From JBCCRH01 sp039208045 (GTDB lineage Bacteria > Bacteroidota > Bacteroidia > Chitinophagales > Saprospiraceae), in NCBI GenBank assembly GCA_039208045.1, contig JBCCRH010000049.1, positions 1 to 21,105 on the forward strand: a stretch of DNA of 21,105 bases, given 5' to 3'. The notes under the pieces were generated by a model that saw only the letters and a program-made list of their open reading frames with translations, ran no database searches and had not been told where the DNA came from. This document shows positions 6,140-14,166 of this stretch, piece after piece. Each line of letters starts with the position of its first letter. Within the stretch, counting starts at the first letter, position 1. A program made the position numbers and the translations under genes.

Positions 6140-8461
6140 TTATTCGACTTGATAACTTTCTAATACGGAGCTACTGGTTTCTATTTTGTGGGCTTTCGCC
6201 AAAATATTCCAGTACACCAATTGCCCAAAGGCAATATTTTCATCATTGGGGGATAATTGCTGGTGAAAAAAGAGCTGGTGGGTTGCCCCCAACACTTCCG
6301 AAAGGAGATCGACAAGCACCTCATTTTGAAAAACACCACCAGAAAATGCGAGCTTCCGCAAGCCCTGCTGTTCGGCCATGGTCTTGACTAGCTGTACCAG
6401 AGTAAAATGGAAGCACAGCGCGATATACCCTTTAGATTGACCTTTTAGGCAATCTTTCGCAATACCCTCTACTATCTGCTGCGTCGGAATTGCAGCCGCT
6501 ACTTGATGAGTAGGCAGATAACTAGTGATTTGGCCTAAGCCATTTTGGTTCCAATACCTTCTTGCCCATTGTTCCAGCTCGGCAGCGGCTTGTCCCTCAT
6601 AACTCACTTTATCCGCAATGCCCAATATGCAAGCCACTGCATCGAACAGCCGTCCCATGCTAGAGGTCTTCACACCTTTACCGTGTTTTAGGTATTTATT
6701 ATAGATAAACCATTCGGAGGAGGTAAACTTATCGCGCAATAAGCGCTCGGCAAAAGGCAGTGCCCAGGCTACCGATAAAGCAGCTATCCTGGGCTCCTTG
6801 GCCATTTTGTCCCCTAAAATATGGTTAAAATAAGCTAAGTGATGTTGCCGTTGGAAACGGCCATTCTGATAAATAAAGCACTCGCTTCCCCAGATCGCCT
6901 CATCCGTTCCAAGGCCCGTTCCATCCCAGCAAAAGCCTAGCACTGGCTCCATCGAATTTGTCAACTGATGCTCTCCTAATACCGCAGCAAAATGCGCAAT
7001 ATGGTGCTGCACCCTAAGCAGTGGAATCTGCCATTTTGCCGAAAGGCGTTCCCCCAACTGGGTCGTGAAATAATCTGGATGGGCATCACAGACGAGCTGT
7101 GTAGGCGTTGCTTCCATCAGTTCCAGCAAGTGGTACAGCACCTTCTGGTAGGTCTCCAAAGCGTCAAATTGCTCCAAGCTCCCCAAGTACTGACTAATGT
7201 ACGTATTCCCTTGATCGAGTACCCCAATCGCACCTTTCATCAAAGCCCCTAAAGAGAGCACCGTTTCGGTTGTAGGCCAGTTAGAGCCTGCCTGAATAAA
7301 GCTAGGTGCATAGCCCCTAGAGCGTCGGATCAAAATGGGCTGCTGGCTATTTTGCGCAAAGCGTACCACACTATCGTCTTGCGGCACTACGATGGCTCTA
7401 TTATTACTAACGATCAGATCGGCAATAACTGCCAATTTCTTGATGGCCTCTTGATCTTCGTAGATGATCGGCTCATTGGTCAAGTTGCCACTGGTGGCAA
7501 TAATTGGTTGGCCAAATTGATGAAGCAACAGCTCGTACAGCGGCGTGTAAGGCAGCATAGCTCCCAGTTGCTGATAGCCGGAAGCGATCTGCTCCAGCGG
7601 CAAAATAGTCGCCGCTTCAGATGTTAATGGAAGTAGTACGATGGGTGCTACGGCGCCAGTCAATAAGGATTCAGCTGCTGGCTGTACTGTCGCTACCTCC
7701 ATCAGTTTTTCCAGATTGGGGAACATTACTGCCAATGGCTTAACCGGTCTGTTTTTCCGCTTTCGCAATGTGCGGATGGCGTTGCCATTAGTCGCGTCGC
7801 AGGTTAGTAGATACCCTCCAATTCCTTTAATGGCTACGATTTTCCCATCGGCCCAAGCTTGCTGTACGGTGGCAAGAATGGGGATCGTTTCTGAATAGAC
7901 TTTGTAAAAGGCTTTTGTCCGTTTTGCCCAGAGCGTTAGTTCAATGCCACAAGCTGCACAACTATTCGTTTGTGAGTAATATCGGCGATCCATCGGGTCG
8001 TGATATTCCCTTTCACAAGATTTACAAAACGTAAAGGGAGCCATCGTCGTGCGCGCTCGATCATAAGGCAATGCCTTGATGATGGAATAGCGTGGCCCAC
8101 AAGCGGTGCAAGTAATAAAAGGATATTGATAGCGCCGATTCTGTGGATCTAACAGCTCCTTCCTGCAACTATTACATAGCGCAAAATCAGGGGTCAACGG
8201 TACATTAGGGCGAATGCCATTCGAACTTTCTACTATCTGAAAATCGAATGCTGGTGCAAAGTCTACTTGCTCTATTCGATGCGCTGTAATATGTGCTAGA
8301 GAGGGCGCGCGCTGTATTAGTGTTGTATAAAATTGCTGCGCAACGTCCGGCGCTGCATTGATGCGTACATGTACCCCGTCCATACCATTATTCACCCACC
8401 CCACCAAGCCGAACGCTTGCGCGAGCTGGTAGACAAAGGGACGAAAGCCAACGCCTTGCAC
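6140..8461 (-). CDS. hypF: Carbamoyltransferase HypF (start uncertain)
   Basis: Makes carbamoyl-AMP from carbamoyl phosphate and ATP and transfers the carbamoyl group to the HypE cysteine. Domains, numbered from the GTG at 8461: acylphosphatase (VQGVGFRPF at the very start), a double zinc finger with perfect CxxC-x18-CxxC-x24-CxxC-x18-CxxC spacing (Cys96/99, 118/121, 146/149, 168/171), a YrdC-like domain (about 185-385, KGIGGYLL, SGNLTNEP) and a Kae1-like domain with HHIAH (486-490), DGTG (513-516) and FSGGVFQNE. The GTG start would remove the first beta strand of the acylphosphatase domain. Coding continues upstream in frame (TYHIHIQGQ, then back to about 8518) until the hypB stop TAA at 8521-8519. 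No ATG, GTG, TTG or CTG lies in that stretch. The real start is therefore probably non-canonical (for example ATC at 8500) or reached by readthrough. Confidence 0.92.
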   Translation of the reverse strand: MQGVGFRPFVYQLAQAFGLVGWVNNGMDGVHVRINAAPDVAQQFYTTLIQRAPSLAHITAHRIEQVDFAPAFDFQIVESSNGIRPNVPLTPDFALCNSCRKELLDPQNRRYQYPFITCTACGPRYSIIKALPYDRARTTMAPFTFCKSCEREYHDPMDRRYYSQTNSCAACGIELTLWAKRTKAFYKVYSETIPILATVQQAWADGKIVAIKGIGGYLLTCDATNGNAIRTLRKRKNRPVKPLAVMFPNLEKLMEVATVQPAAESLLTGAVAPIVLLPLTSEAATILPLEQIASGYQQLGAMLPYTPLYELLLHQFGQPIIATSGNLTNEPIIYEDQEAIKKLAVIADLIVSNNRAIVVPQDDSVVRFAQNSQQPILIRRSRGYAPSFIQAGSNWPTTETVLSLGALMKGAIGVLDQGNTYISQYLGSLEQFDALETYQKVLYHLLELMEATPTQLVCDAHPDYFTTQLGERLSAKWQIPLLRVQHHIAHFAAVLGEHQLTNSMEPVLGFCWDGTGLGTDEAIWGSECFIYQNGRFQRQHHLAYFNHILGDKMAKEPRIAALSVAWALPFAERLLRDKFTSSEWFIYNKYLKHGKGVKTSSMGRLFDAVACILGIADKVSYEGQAAAELEQWARRYWNQNGLGQITSYLPTHQVAAAIPTQQIVEGIAKDCLKGQSKGYIALCFHFTLVQLVKTMAEQQGLRKLAFSGGVFQNEVLVDLLSEVLGATHQLFFHQQLSPNDENIAFGQLVYWNILAKAHKIETSSSVLESYQVE

Positions 8462-8518
8462 TTGCCCTTGAATGTGAATGTGGTACGTTTGTGGAGTGAT
8501 GGGTTGTTTTTTTTGGGT

Positions 8519-9259
8519 TTAGGAGTTTTGGAGTTTAAGAGTTGAGGCGTTTTGGATTACGCCCTTCTTTTCTTGTACTTTTTGCATGATCCAGTCGCAC
8601 CAGGCGTCGATTCCTTGGCCATTGATGCTGGATATTTCGATGACCTGAATGGCTGGATTGACGTCTCTGGCATCAGCTACTACGGCATCCACAGAGAATG
8701 GTAGGTGAGGTAGTAAATCTGCTTTTGAGACCAACATGAGCTCACTTGTGAGGAACATGCGGGGGTATTTTTTGGGTTTGTCATCACCTTCGGTGGTGGC
8801 TATGAGCGTTACCCGGTAATCTTCGCCTAGATCGAAGGAAGCGGGGCATACTAGGTTGCCTACATTTTCCACAATAAGCACATCTACCCCATCCAAGTCT
8901 AAGCCTTCCATAGCTTGCCAAACCATTTGCGCTTCCAGGTGGCAGATTCCACCTGTCACTATTTGCAAGGCATCGATACCTGTTTGGCGAATACGCTCTG
9001 CGTCGCGCTCGGTTTCGAGGTCTCCTACTAGCACTTTTAGCTTTAGCTTGTCTTTTAGGCGTTTGGCAGTTTCCTGCAAAAGGGTGGTTTTACCGCTTCC
9101 TGCGGAAGAAGTAATGTTGAGCATGAGGATGTTGCGCTGCTTCATGCTTTTGCGAATGCTTTCTGCTACAAAGTCATTGGCTTTGAGCAAGTGCATGGTG
9201 GTGTTATCACACTGAACGGTGCCCCTGGCAGCCTTGTTGGATTTATCTACTTTTAACAT
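8519..9259 (-). CDS. hypB: Hydrogenase nickel-insertion GTPase HypB
   Basis: GTPase of the SIMIBI class that works with HypA to place Ni2+ in the large subunit. It has the P-loop TSSAGSGKTT (50-59), GDLETERDAERI (79-90) and the metal/nucleotide-switch residues Cys106-His107 in GGICHLEA and Cys138 in ENVGNLVCPA, with the SKADLL guanine motif at 178-183. It lacks the N-terminal CxxCGC high-affinity nickel motif and any His-rich stretch, so storage is unlikely. The last 17 or so residues (KKGVIQNASTLKLQNS) go beyond the usual end and run to the TAA that directly precedes hypF in the same frame. It is separated from hypA by a 4.9-kb island on the opposite strand, so it needs its own promoter; a weak -7-like TAATTTTC lies at 9304-9297. 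Confidence 0.95.
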   Translation of the reverse strand: MLKVDKSNKAARGTVQCDNTTMHLLKANDFVAESIRKSMKQRNILMLNITSSAGSGKTTLLQETAKRLKDKLKLKVLVGDLETERDAERIRQTGIDALQIVTGGICHLEAQMVWQAMEGLDLDGVDVLIVENVGNLVCPASFDLGEDYRVTLIATTEGDDKPKKYPRMFLTSELMLVSKADLLPHLPFSVDAVVADARDVNPAIQVIEISSINGQGIDAWCDWIMQKVQEKKGVIQNASTLKLQNS

Positions 9260-9443
9260 ATCGGTTGTACTACTGTGTTTATATTGATAACTATTTGAAA
9301 ATTAGCCCTTTTACAGCGGTATGAAAAGCAGAATGGTATTTTAGAAATTTTTTTCTACACTTTGTTGAAGCTTGTTGGTTAAACACTGTGCAATTCTTCA
9401 ACAGTTGAGGAGGGAATGTGGGAAGGTGTTAGATAAAAGAGGT

Positions 9444-9491
9444 TATAGCAAGCGGAATCTAGGTGTTTCACCATAGATTCCGCTTGCTATA
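9444..9491. repeat. Long perfect hairpin upstream of ATPase pair
   Basis: Two perfect 18-bp arms (TATAGCAAGCGGAATCTA at 9444-9461 and its reverse complement at 9474-9491), extended by GGTG/CACC around a TTT loop with one unpaired A. It is followed on the plus strand by ATTTTTATAA. It could be a terminator remnant, an operator or the end of a mobile element. No gene ends here, which argues against a plain terminator. Confidence 0.7.
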
Positions 9492-9507
9492 TTTTTATAA
9501 ACAGCGA

Positions 9508-9527
9508 AATCTATATATTTTACTATA
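9508..9527 (+). promoter_or_regulatory. Shared upstream element, copy before first ATPase
   Basis: AATCTATATATTTTACTATA. Similar sequences occur in the hairpin (AATCTAGGTGTTTCACCATA, 9456-9475) and before the second ATPase (AATCTATGCTTTTACTACA, 11041-11059). It lies 24 nt upstream of the GTG at 9552. A promoter or autoregulatory operator shared by the paralogues is the likely reading. Confidence 0.45.
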
Positions 9528-9551
9528 AATTTAGCCATTAAAAACTAAGTT

Positions 9552-10991
9552 GTGCGTAGAGAAATCTTTGTCGGTAGGGAAAAGGAACAGGAAATATTGC
9601 GAAAAGCGCTGCATTCTTATGAAGCTGAAATGGTAGCGGTCATTGGTCGCCGGAGAATAGGAAAAACGTATTTGATTAAAGAGACTTACAAGGATCATAT
9701 CTCCTTTGAGATAACTGGTTTGCAAAATGCACCTCTTGATGAGCAGCTCGATAACTTCATTTACCAGATGATTAGAGCATTTGATATCAAGCAATTCAAA
9801 CCAAAACCTAAGAGCTGGCTAAAGGCATTTATGCTGTTAATTGATCATTTGGAAACACTTGATTTTTCTACTAAAAAAGTAGTTTTTTTGGATGAATTAT
9901 CTTGGCTTGCCACTCCTAAGTCAGGATTTCTAAGAGCCTTCGGCTTTTTCTGGAATAGCTGGGCCGTAAACAAAAATATAGTAGTAGTTATTTGCGGATC
10001 AGCTGCTTCTTGGATGATCCAGAAGGTAGTCAATCATCGAGGAGGGCTGCACAACAGAATCACAAAGCTGATTAGTTTGAAGCCGTTTACGCTTGGAGAA
10101 ACCCAGCAGTATTTAGAAGCTCGTAATATCTATTTTAGCCGTTATCAAATCGTACAACTTTACATGGCATTAGGAGGAGTACCGCATTACTTAAAAGAAG
10201 TGGAAGGTACAAAGAGCGCTATTCAAAATATTGATGCCATTTGCTTTAGCGAAACAGGCTTACTGAGGGATGAATTCCAACGTTTGTACACTTCGTTATT
10301 TGATAATGCTGAAAAGCATATTTCTATCATTAGAGCATTAGCTAAAAGTCGCCAAGGCCTGACTCGCGGTAGTATCATTCAAGCTACTAAGGTTCTTGAA
10401 AATGGTAACTTATCCAAAGTTTTGGATGAATTAGTGCAATCTGGTTTCATTGCAGTAAATCAACCTTTTGGAAAAAAGAAGAAAGGAAGTCTGTACCGAC
10501 TTACGGATGAATATTCGCTATTCTACTTACAGTTCATCGAAAATCATCAACAAGATGGGGCCAATACTTGGCATCACTTGAGCCAAACACAGCAATTTAA
10601 AACTTGGTCGGGCTATGCTTATGAAAATATCTGTTTTGCACATATCGCCGAAATAAAAAGTACACTGGGCATTTCGGGTATCTACTCTGTCTCTTCTTCA
10701 TTTTATAAAAAAGGAACAACTGACCAGAGGGGTACTCAAATTGATTTATTAATTGATAGAAATGATCATTCCATCAATTTAATTGAAGTCAAGTTTTACA
10801 ACGAATCTTTTGCGCTCACCAAAAATGATGCCGAAGCACTGCGAGAAAAAATGGGAATTTTCAGGCAAGCTACTAAAACAAAAAAGCACCTATCGTGGGT
10901 GATGATCACCACTTTTGGGCTACAGCACAATCAGCACAGCCTTGGCCTTATCCAAAATATTATCACCTTAGATGACTTATTTTCAACTTAA
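9552..10991 (+). CDS. Archaeal-type P-loop ATPase with winged helix and PD-(D/E)XK-like nuclease domain
   Basis: An ATPase of the ATPase_2/DUF234 kind. Walker A is GRRRIGKT (32-39, Lys38), Walker B is VVFLDELSW (110-118, Asp114-Glu115), and a sensor-like strand is VVVICGSAASW (144-154). A winged helix follows at about 265-315 (LTRGSIIQ, LDELVQSGFI). The DUF234-like C-terminus has GTQIDLLID (Asp398) and LIEVKF (Glu412, Lys414), the core of a PD-(D/E)XK nuclease fold. It starts at GTG 9552; an in-frame TAA at 9546-9548 rules out a start further upstream. It is paralogous over its whole length to the next gene. Its biological role is unknown. Relatives are widespread, patchily distributed and sit near mobile or defence genes, so defence or a selfish function is possible. 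Confidence 0.8.
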   Translation: MRREIFVGREKEQEILRKALHSYEAEMVAVIGRRRIGKTYLIKETYKDHISFEITGLQNAPLDEQLDNFIYQMIRAFDIKQFKPKPKSWLKAFMLLIDHLETLDFSTKKVVFLDELSWLATPKSGFLRAFGFFWNSWAVNKNIVVVICGSAASWMIQKVVNHRGGLHNRITKLISLKPFTLGETQQYLEARNIYFSRYQIVQLYMALGGVPHYLKEVEGTKSAIQNIDAICFSETGLLRDEFQRLYTSLFDNAEKHISIIRALAKSRQGLTRGSIIQATKVLENGNLSKVLDELVQSGFIAVNQPFGKKKKGSLYRLTDEYSLFYLQFIENHQQDGANTWHHLSQTQQFKTWSGYAYENICFAHIAEIKSTLGISGIYSVSSSFYKKGTTDQRGTQIDLLIDRNDHSINLIEVKFYNESFALTKNDAEALREKMGIFRQATKTKKHLSWVMITTFGLQHNQHSLGLIQNIITLDDLFST

Positions 10992-11040
10992 AGCTCCCTC
11001 AAAACAACACTTTAAGTCAAAAATCCATTATTTTTAACTT

Positions 11041-11059
11041 AATCTATGCTTTTACTACA
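11041..11059 (+). promoter_or_regulatory. Shared upstream element, copy before second ATPase
   Basis: AATCTATGCTTTTACTACA ends 15 nt before the ATG at 11075 and matches the copy at 9508-9527 with one gap. Around it, ACACTTTAAGT occurs twice in the 83-nt spacer (about 11005-11015 and 11056-11066). The element suggests that the second ATPase has its own promoter or operator rather than relying only on read-through. Confidence 0.4.
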
Positions 11060-11074
11060 CTTTAAGTTAAGGAT

Positions 11075-12526
11075 ATGAAAAACAGCCCTTTTGTAGGTAG
11101 GGAAATAGAAACGAAGCGCCTAAACAAACTACTGCATTCTGACCAATCAGAATTTGTGGCTATTTATGGTAGACGAAGAGTGGGAAAAACGCTTTTGGTT
11201 CGAAAAGTATTCAATAATCAGTTTACTTTTCAGGTAACGGCCATCGCCAATGTGACAAAAGCGCAGCAGTTAGTTAGTTTTCATGCAGTACTTCAGCAAC
11301 TTCAGCCCGATCAATTTATTCCAGTTCCAAAAAATTGGTTTTTAGCATTTCAGCAGCTCATCGCGTTCTTAGAGCACGCTAACGATGATAAGAAAATCAT
11401 ATTCCTAGACGAACTGCCCTGGTTTGATAATCAAAAATCTGATTTCATTCCTGCCTTAGAGCATTTTTGGAACAGCTGGGCTGCCGTGCGCACGGATGTA
11501 TTGCTGATTGTATGTGGATCGGCAGCGTCGTGGATACTCAATAAATTGATTAACCATAAGGGTGGGCTGCATAATCGAGTAACAGAAAGGATTAGGTTAG
11601 AGCCCTTTAATCTGTACGAAACAGAGTTATTACTGAAGCATAAAAATTCAGCCATTACGCGTTACCAAATTTTGCAATACTACATGGTAATGGGTGGCAT
11701 CCCATTTTACCTCAACCGTATTGCACCGGAATATAGCGTAATGCAAAATATTGAGCAGATTTGCTTTTCAGCAGATGGCTTACTCCGGCTAGAGTTTGAC
11801 AATTTATTCAAAGCGCTTTTTTCAAAAGCGGAACGCCATATCGCTATCGTTAGAGCTATTGCGAGAAAATCAAGAGGGCTTACGCGAAAAGAAATTGTCC
11901 AATTTTCTAAAATCTCCAATAGTGGAACGCTAACTAAGCTCTTGGATGAATTAGAGCAAAGTGGCTTTATACGCAGATATAACCCGTTCAATAAAAAAAA
12001 GAAAACCAGTCTGTATCAACTTTCTGATTTTTATACGCTATTTTATTTACGTTTCATTGAAAAATCAGACCCTGCTGATCGCCACAATTGGCGCAACGCC
12101 TTTGACACGCCGACATACCGTACCTGGAGCGGTTACGCTTATGAGCAAATCTGTTTTTATCATATTTTGCAGATAAAAGCAGCTCTTGGTATCGAAGGTA
12201 TGATTAGTCATACGCTTTCCTGGCAAAATCCTGATGATGAGCATGGCACACAAATCGATCTGTTGATTGATCGTAGAGATCAAGTAATCAATATCTGTGA
12301 GATCAAATTCTCGATAGAAGAATTCAATATTTCTAAATCCTATGCCGAACAACTCCGACGAAAAATGGCCATTTTCCGTTCGGCTACTCAAACCAAAAAA
12401 GCATTATATCTGACTCTGATTACGACCTATGGCCTGATACAAAATAAATATGTATCAGACTTGGTGCAGCATGATTTAAGCATGGATGTTTTGTTTGAGA
12501 AAGATAGGTATCGCCCGTATATTTAA
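11075..12526 (+). CDS. Second P-loop ATPase / PD-(D/E)XK paralogue
   Basis: Same architecture as its neighbour. Walker A is GRRRVGKT (32-39), Walker B is IIFLDELPW (108-116, Asp112-Glu113), and the sensor strand is LLIVCGSAASW. A winged helix lies at about 265-315 (LTRKEIVQFSK, LDELEQSGFI), then the DUF234-like region and nuclease-like core GTQIDLLID (Asp395) with ICEIKF (Glu409, Lys411). Identity to the upstream protein is high across the core, with divergent surface segments, so this is a tandem duplication that has diverged rather than a recent copy. Both copies keep all ATPase and nuclease residues, so both are probably active. The function is not known. Confidence 0.8.
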   Translation: MKNSPFVGREIETKRLNKLLHSDQSEFVAIYGRRRVGKTLLVRKVFNNQFTFQVTAIANVTKAQQLVSFHAVLQQLQPDQFIPVPKNWFLAFQQLIAFLEHANDDKKIIFLDELPWFDNQKSDFIPALEHFWNSWAAVRTDVLLIVCGSAASWILNKLINHKGGLHNRVTERIRLEPFNLYETELLLKHKNSAITRYQILQYYMVMGGIPFYLNRIAPEYSVMQNIEQICFSADGLLRLEFDNLFKALFSKAERHIAIVRAIARKSRGLTRKEIVQFSKISNSGTLTKLLDELEQSGFIRRYNPFNKKKKTSLYQLSDFYTLFYLRFIEKSDPADRHNWRNAFDTPTYRTWSGYAYEQICFYHILQIKAALGIEGMISHTLSWQNPDDEHGTQIDLLIDRRDQVINICEIKFSIEEFNISKSYAEQLRRKMAIFRSATQTKKALYLTLITTYGLIQNKYVSDLVQHDLSMDVLFEKDRYRPYI

Positions 12527-12541
12527 TAGAAAGTAGATACT

Positions 12542-13141
12542 ATGCCAAAAATCTCCCACAAAGACCTCAACCGCTTCTATCCGCCTACCCGCCAAGCTTG
12601 GCGCGACTGGCTTGCCCAGCATCATGCATCTAGCCCAGGCATCTGGCTCATTTACTACAAAAAACATACGGGAGCGCCGACTGTCAGCTATGACGAAGCA
12701 GTGGAGGAAGCGCTCTGCTTTGGCTGGATTGATAGCAAACCGAATAAGCTTGATGAAGATCGCTACATGCAGCTATTTACACCAAGAAAACCCAAGAGTC
12801 CTTGGTCGCGCCTTAATAAAACGCGCATCGAAAAGCTAGCTGCTGCGGGCCTAATTGCCCCTGCCGGGCAGGCTAAAATCGACGCGGCTAAAGAGAATGG
12901 CTTTTGGACTATTCTTGACCCCATCGAAAACTTGGAAGTGCCTGATGATTTGGCGGAAGCCCTCAACGCTCACCCGCCTGCCGCGGAGTATTTCGATGCC
13001 TTTGCTCCGACGTATAAAAAGGGCATCTTGTGGTGGATTGCTAGTGCCAAGCGCCCAGAAACACGGGCGAAGCGGGTATTGCAAACGGCTGAAATGGCGG
13101 CGAAGAACTTGAAAGCTAATTTTGATAAAAAGTCTGCATGA
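12542..13141 (+). CDS. YdeI/OmpD-associated family protein
   Basis: A 199-residue soluble protein of the YdeI/OmpD-associated ("bacteriocin-protection") family. Typical features are the N-terminal WRDWLAQHHASSPGIWLIYYKK (about 20-41), YDEAVEEALCFGWIDS (50-65), the YMQLFTPRKPKSPWSRLNK stretch (75-93), and a C-terminal helical part with FAPTYKKGILWWIASAKRPETR (154-175). The molecular function of the family is unresolved; the bacteriocin link comes from old genetics. It starts 15 nt after the second ATPase, so it may be cotranscribed. A REP pair follows its stop. It may have no functional link to the hydrogenase. Confidence 0.85.
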   Translation: MPKISHKDLNRFYPPTRQAWRDWLAQHHASSPGIWLIYYKKHTGAPTVSYDEAVEEALCFGWIDSKPNKLDEDRYMQLFTPRKPKSPWSRLNKTRIEKLAAAGLIAPAGQAKIDAAKENGFWTILDPIENLEVPDDLAEALNAHPPAAEYFDAFAPTYKKGILWWIASAKRPETRAKRVLQTAEMAAKNLKANFDKKSA

Positions 13142-13156
13142 TTATGCTATGAAGAC

Positions 13157-13244
13157 CACGCGGATTGCAAATCCACTAGGCGCTGGCTAAGCTTTTTTGT
13201 CTCATAAAACATGGCACGTGCCTAGTGGATTTGTAAATCTACAC
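13157..13244. repeat. Inverted pair of REP-like repeats (BIME-like), copies 2 and 3
   Basis: One copy is in reverse orientation (13157-13187) and one forward (13213-13244), separated by about 25 bases. On facing strands both read GCCTAGTGGATTTG, so the unit can fold as one long stem with smaller hairpins (GGATT/AATCC) inside. It lies 15 nt after the YdeI-family stop and probably acts as a transcript end. The paired layout is like a REPIN/BIME, the form mobilised by RAYT transposases. No such transposase is in this window. Confidence 0.6.
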
Positions 13245-13325
13245 CCTATAACTAATTGGTAGTAGAATTCAACAAATAATTTACTTATCTTTATTTTATA
13301 ACTTTTTTGACTTCAACTCTCTCTA

Positions 13326-13856
13326 ATGAACGCGCCTCACAAAAAAGGGATAAAACCTATTTCCCAAGCATCTAATGTGATAAGTATTAGACCACTGCTG
13401 CTGCTTACAGTAGTAATGATTGGAGCTTTCCTTGTCATTTATTTAAAAAAATATGATGAATTGGTCACAGAAGATGCTAATGGTAATCCAGCCTTAGTCC
13501 CTGATAGAAGGGCCGAAATAGAAAAACGGAAATATAAAAACTCAAATGAAGCAGAGCAATACGTACTAAGGGCTATTGCGCCGGGTTTTGTAGAATGTTA
13601 TCTTTGCCCTGATGGAAAAGTTTGGCTTGAGGCTAATGAAATCGCAAAAATAGGAGTATCAACAAACGGTCAAGACCGTTATTCTGCTGAATATTATCGA
13701 AAGCATGGATTGTACTATGTGATGGAGTATAGAGGAGATTTAGCGACAGCTAAAAACAAAGAAATAGAGCGCTTAGGCACTTATCCATTGTTACCAGAAA
13801 ATCAGAAAAGAGAGCAGAGACTGATTTATCCGCCTCTTAATTCTAAACTAGATTAA
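13326..13856 (+). CDS. Membrane-anchored protein with GIY-YIG-like toxin domain (putative)
   Basis: Of 176 residues, 22-40 form one transmembrane helix (RPLLLLTVVMIGAFLVIYL) with a basic N-terminus. A charged linker (45-75) is followed by a domain at about 76-176. That domain reads ECYLCPDG...AKIGVSTNGQDRYS (Ile109-Gly110, Arg118), a downstream Glu (146 or 148) in NKEIERL, and a PPLNSKLD end. The order and spacing resemble GIY-YIG-type nucleases found at the C-termini of Rhs/polymorphic toxins in Bacteroidota, with Lys in place of the second Tyr. Here the domain stands alone behind a single membrane anchor. A small gene begins 1 nt after the stop, as an immunity gene would. The fold assignment is by eye and moderate. 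Confidence 0.6.
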   Translation: MNAPHKKGIKPISQASNVISIRPLLLLTVVMIGAFLVIYLKKYDELVTEDANGNPALVPDRRAEIEKRKYKNSNEAEQYVLRAIAPGFVECYLCPDGKVWLEANEIAKIGVSTNGQDRYSAEYYRKHGLYYVMEYRGDLATAKNKEIERLGTYPLLPENQKREQRLIYPPLNSKLD

Positions 13857-13857
13857 A

Positions 13858-14166
13858 ATGAATCTTTTCGTTACTAAAATAGTGGATCAAGCAATCAATG
13901 ATAAAATTGACTTAGAAGGGTTGAAGCAAAACCTGCATACAGTGTCATTGCCTGAACTACCAAGAGAAATATCAGAAATTGCTGTTACGTTTGTTTTCCG
14001 TTCCGGAAATGATTATGTCTTCGATTGTTGGCAGAAAGAAGAACAATTATTTTTAACCATTCCTATTGACTTTTATCAAGCTCAGACTGCTAATGAAGCA
14101 GAGATTCTCGCTCTTTGCAGAACAGCTTTTCAAACACATTTGAATAACCTCTCCATTGCTGCGTAA
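13858..14166 (+). CDS. Small protein, possible immunity partner
   Basis: A 102-residue soluble acidic protein that I do not recognise from sequence. Residues 1-30 are helical (MNLFVTKIVDQAINDK), about 40-80 alternate as beta strands (EIAVTFVFRSG, YVFDCW, LFLTIPIDF), and a C-terminal helix ends AFQTHLNNLSIAA. The ATG follows the toxin-like gene's TAA by one base, so the two are translationally coupled. A compact soluble partner directly after a toxin-like gene is the standard layout of an immunity protein. That role is inference from position. It ends head-on with hypA, with a REP-like hairpin between them. Confidence 0.5.
   Translation: MNLFVTKIVDQAINDKIDLEGLKQNLHTVSLPELPREISEIAVTFVFRSGNDYVFDCWQKEEQLFLTIPIDFYQAQTANEAEILALCRTAFQTHLNNLSIAA

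Larger units (their letters stand above)
9260..9551. other. Divergent intergenic region at left edge of the island
   Basis: About 290 bases between hypB (minus) and the first ATPase (plus), with no gene seen. It contains a weak -7-like box for hypB (TAATTTTC, 9304-9297), an inverted repeat TGTTGAAG/CTTCAACA (9363-9370 and 9396-9403), a small palindrome TCAACAGTTGA (9398-9408), the strong hairpin at 9444-9491, and a degenerate 52-bp-period direct repeat (9443-9479 and 9495-9531) ending just before the ATPase start. A -7-like TAAATTTA lies at 9526-9533. Confidence 0.5.

Noticed and set aside
9444..9491. Simple rho-independent terminator
   Set aside because: No gene ends before it on either strand, and its sequence recurs upstream of the ATPase genes, so a regulatory or mobile role fits better.
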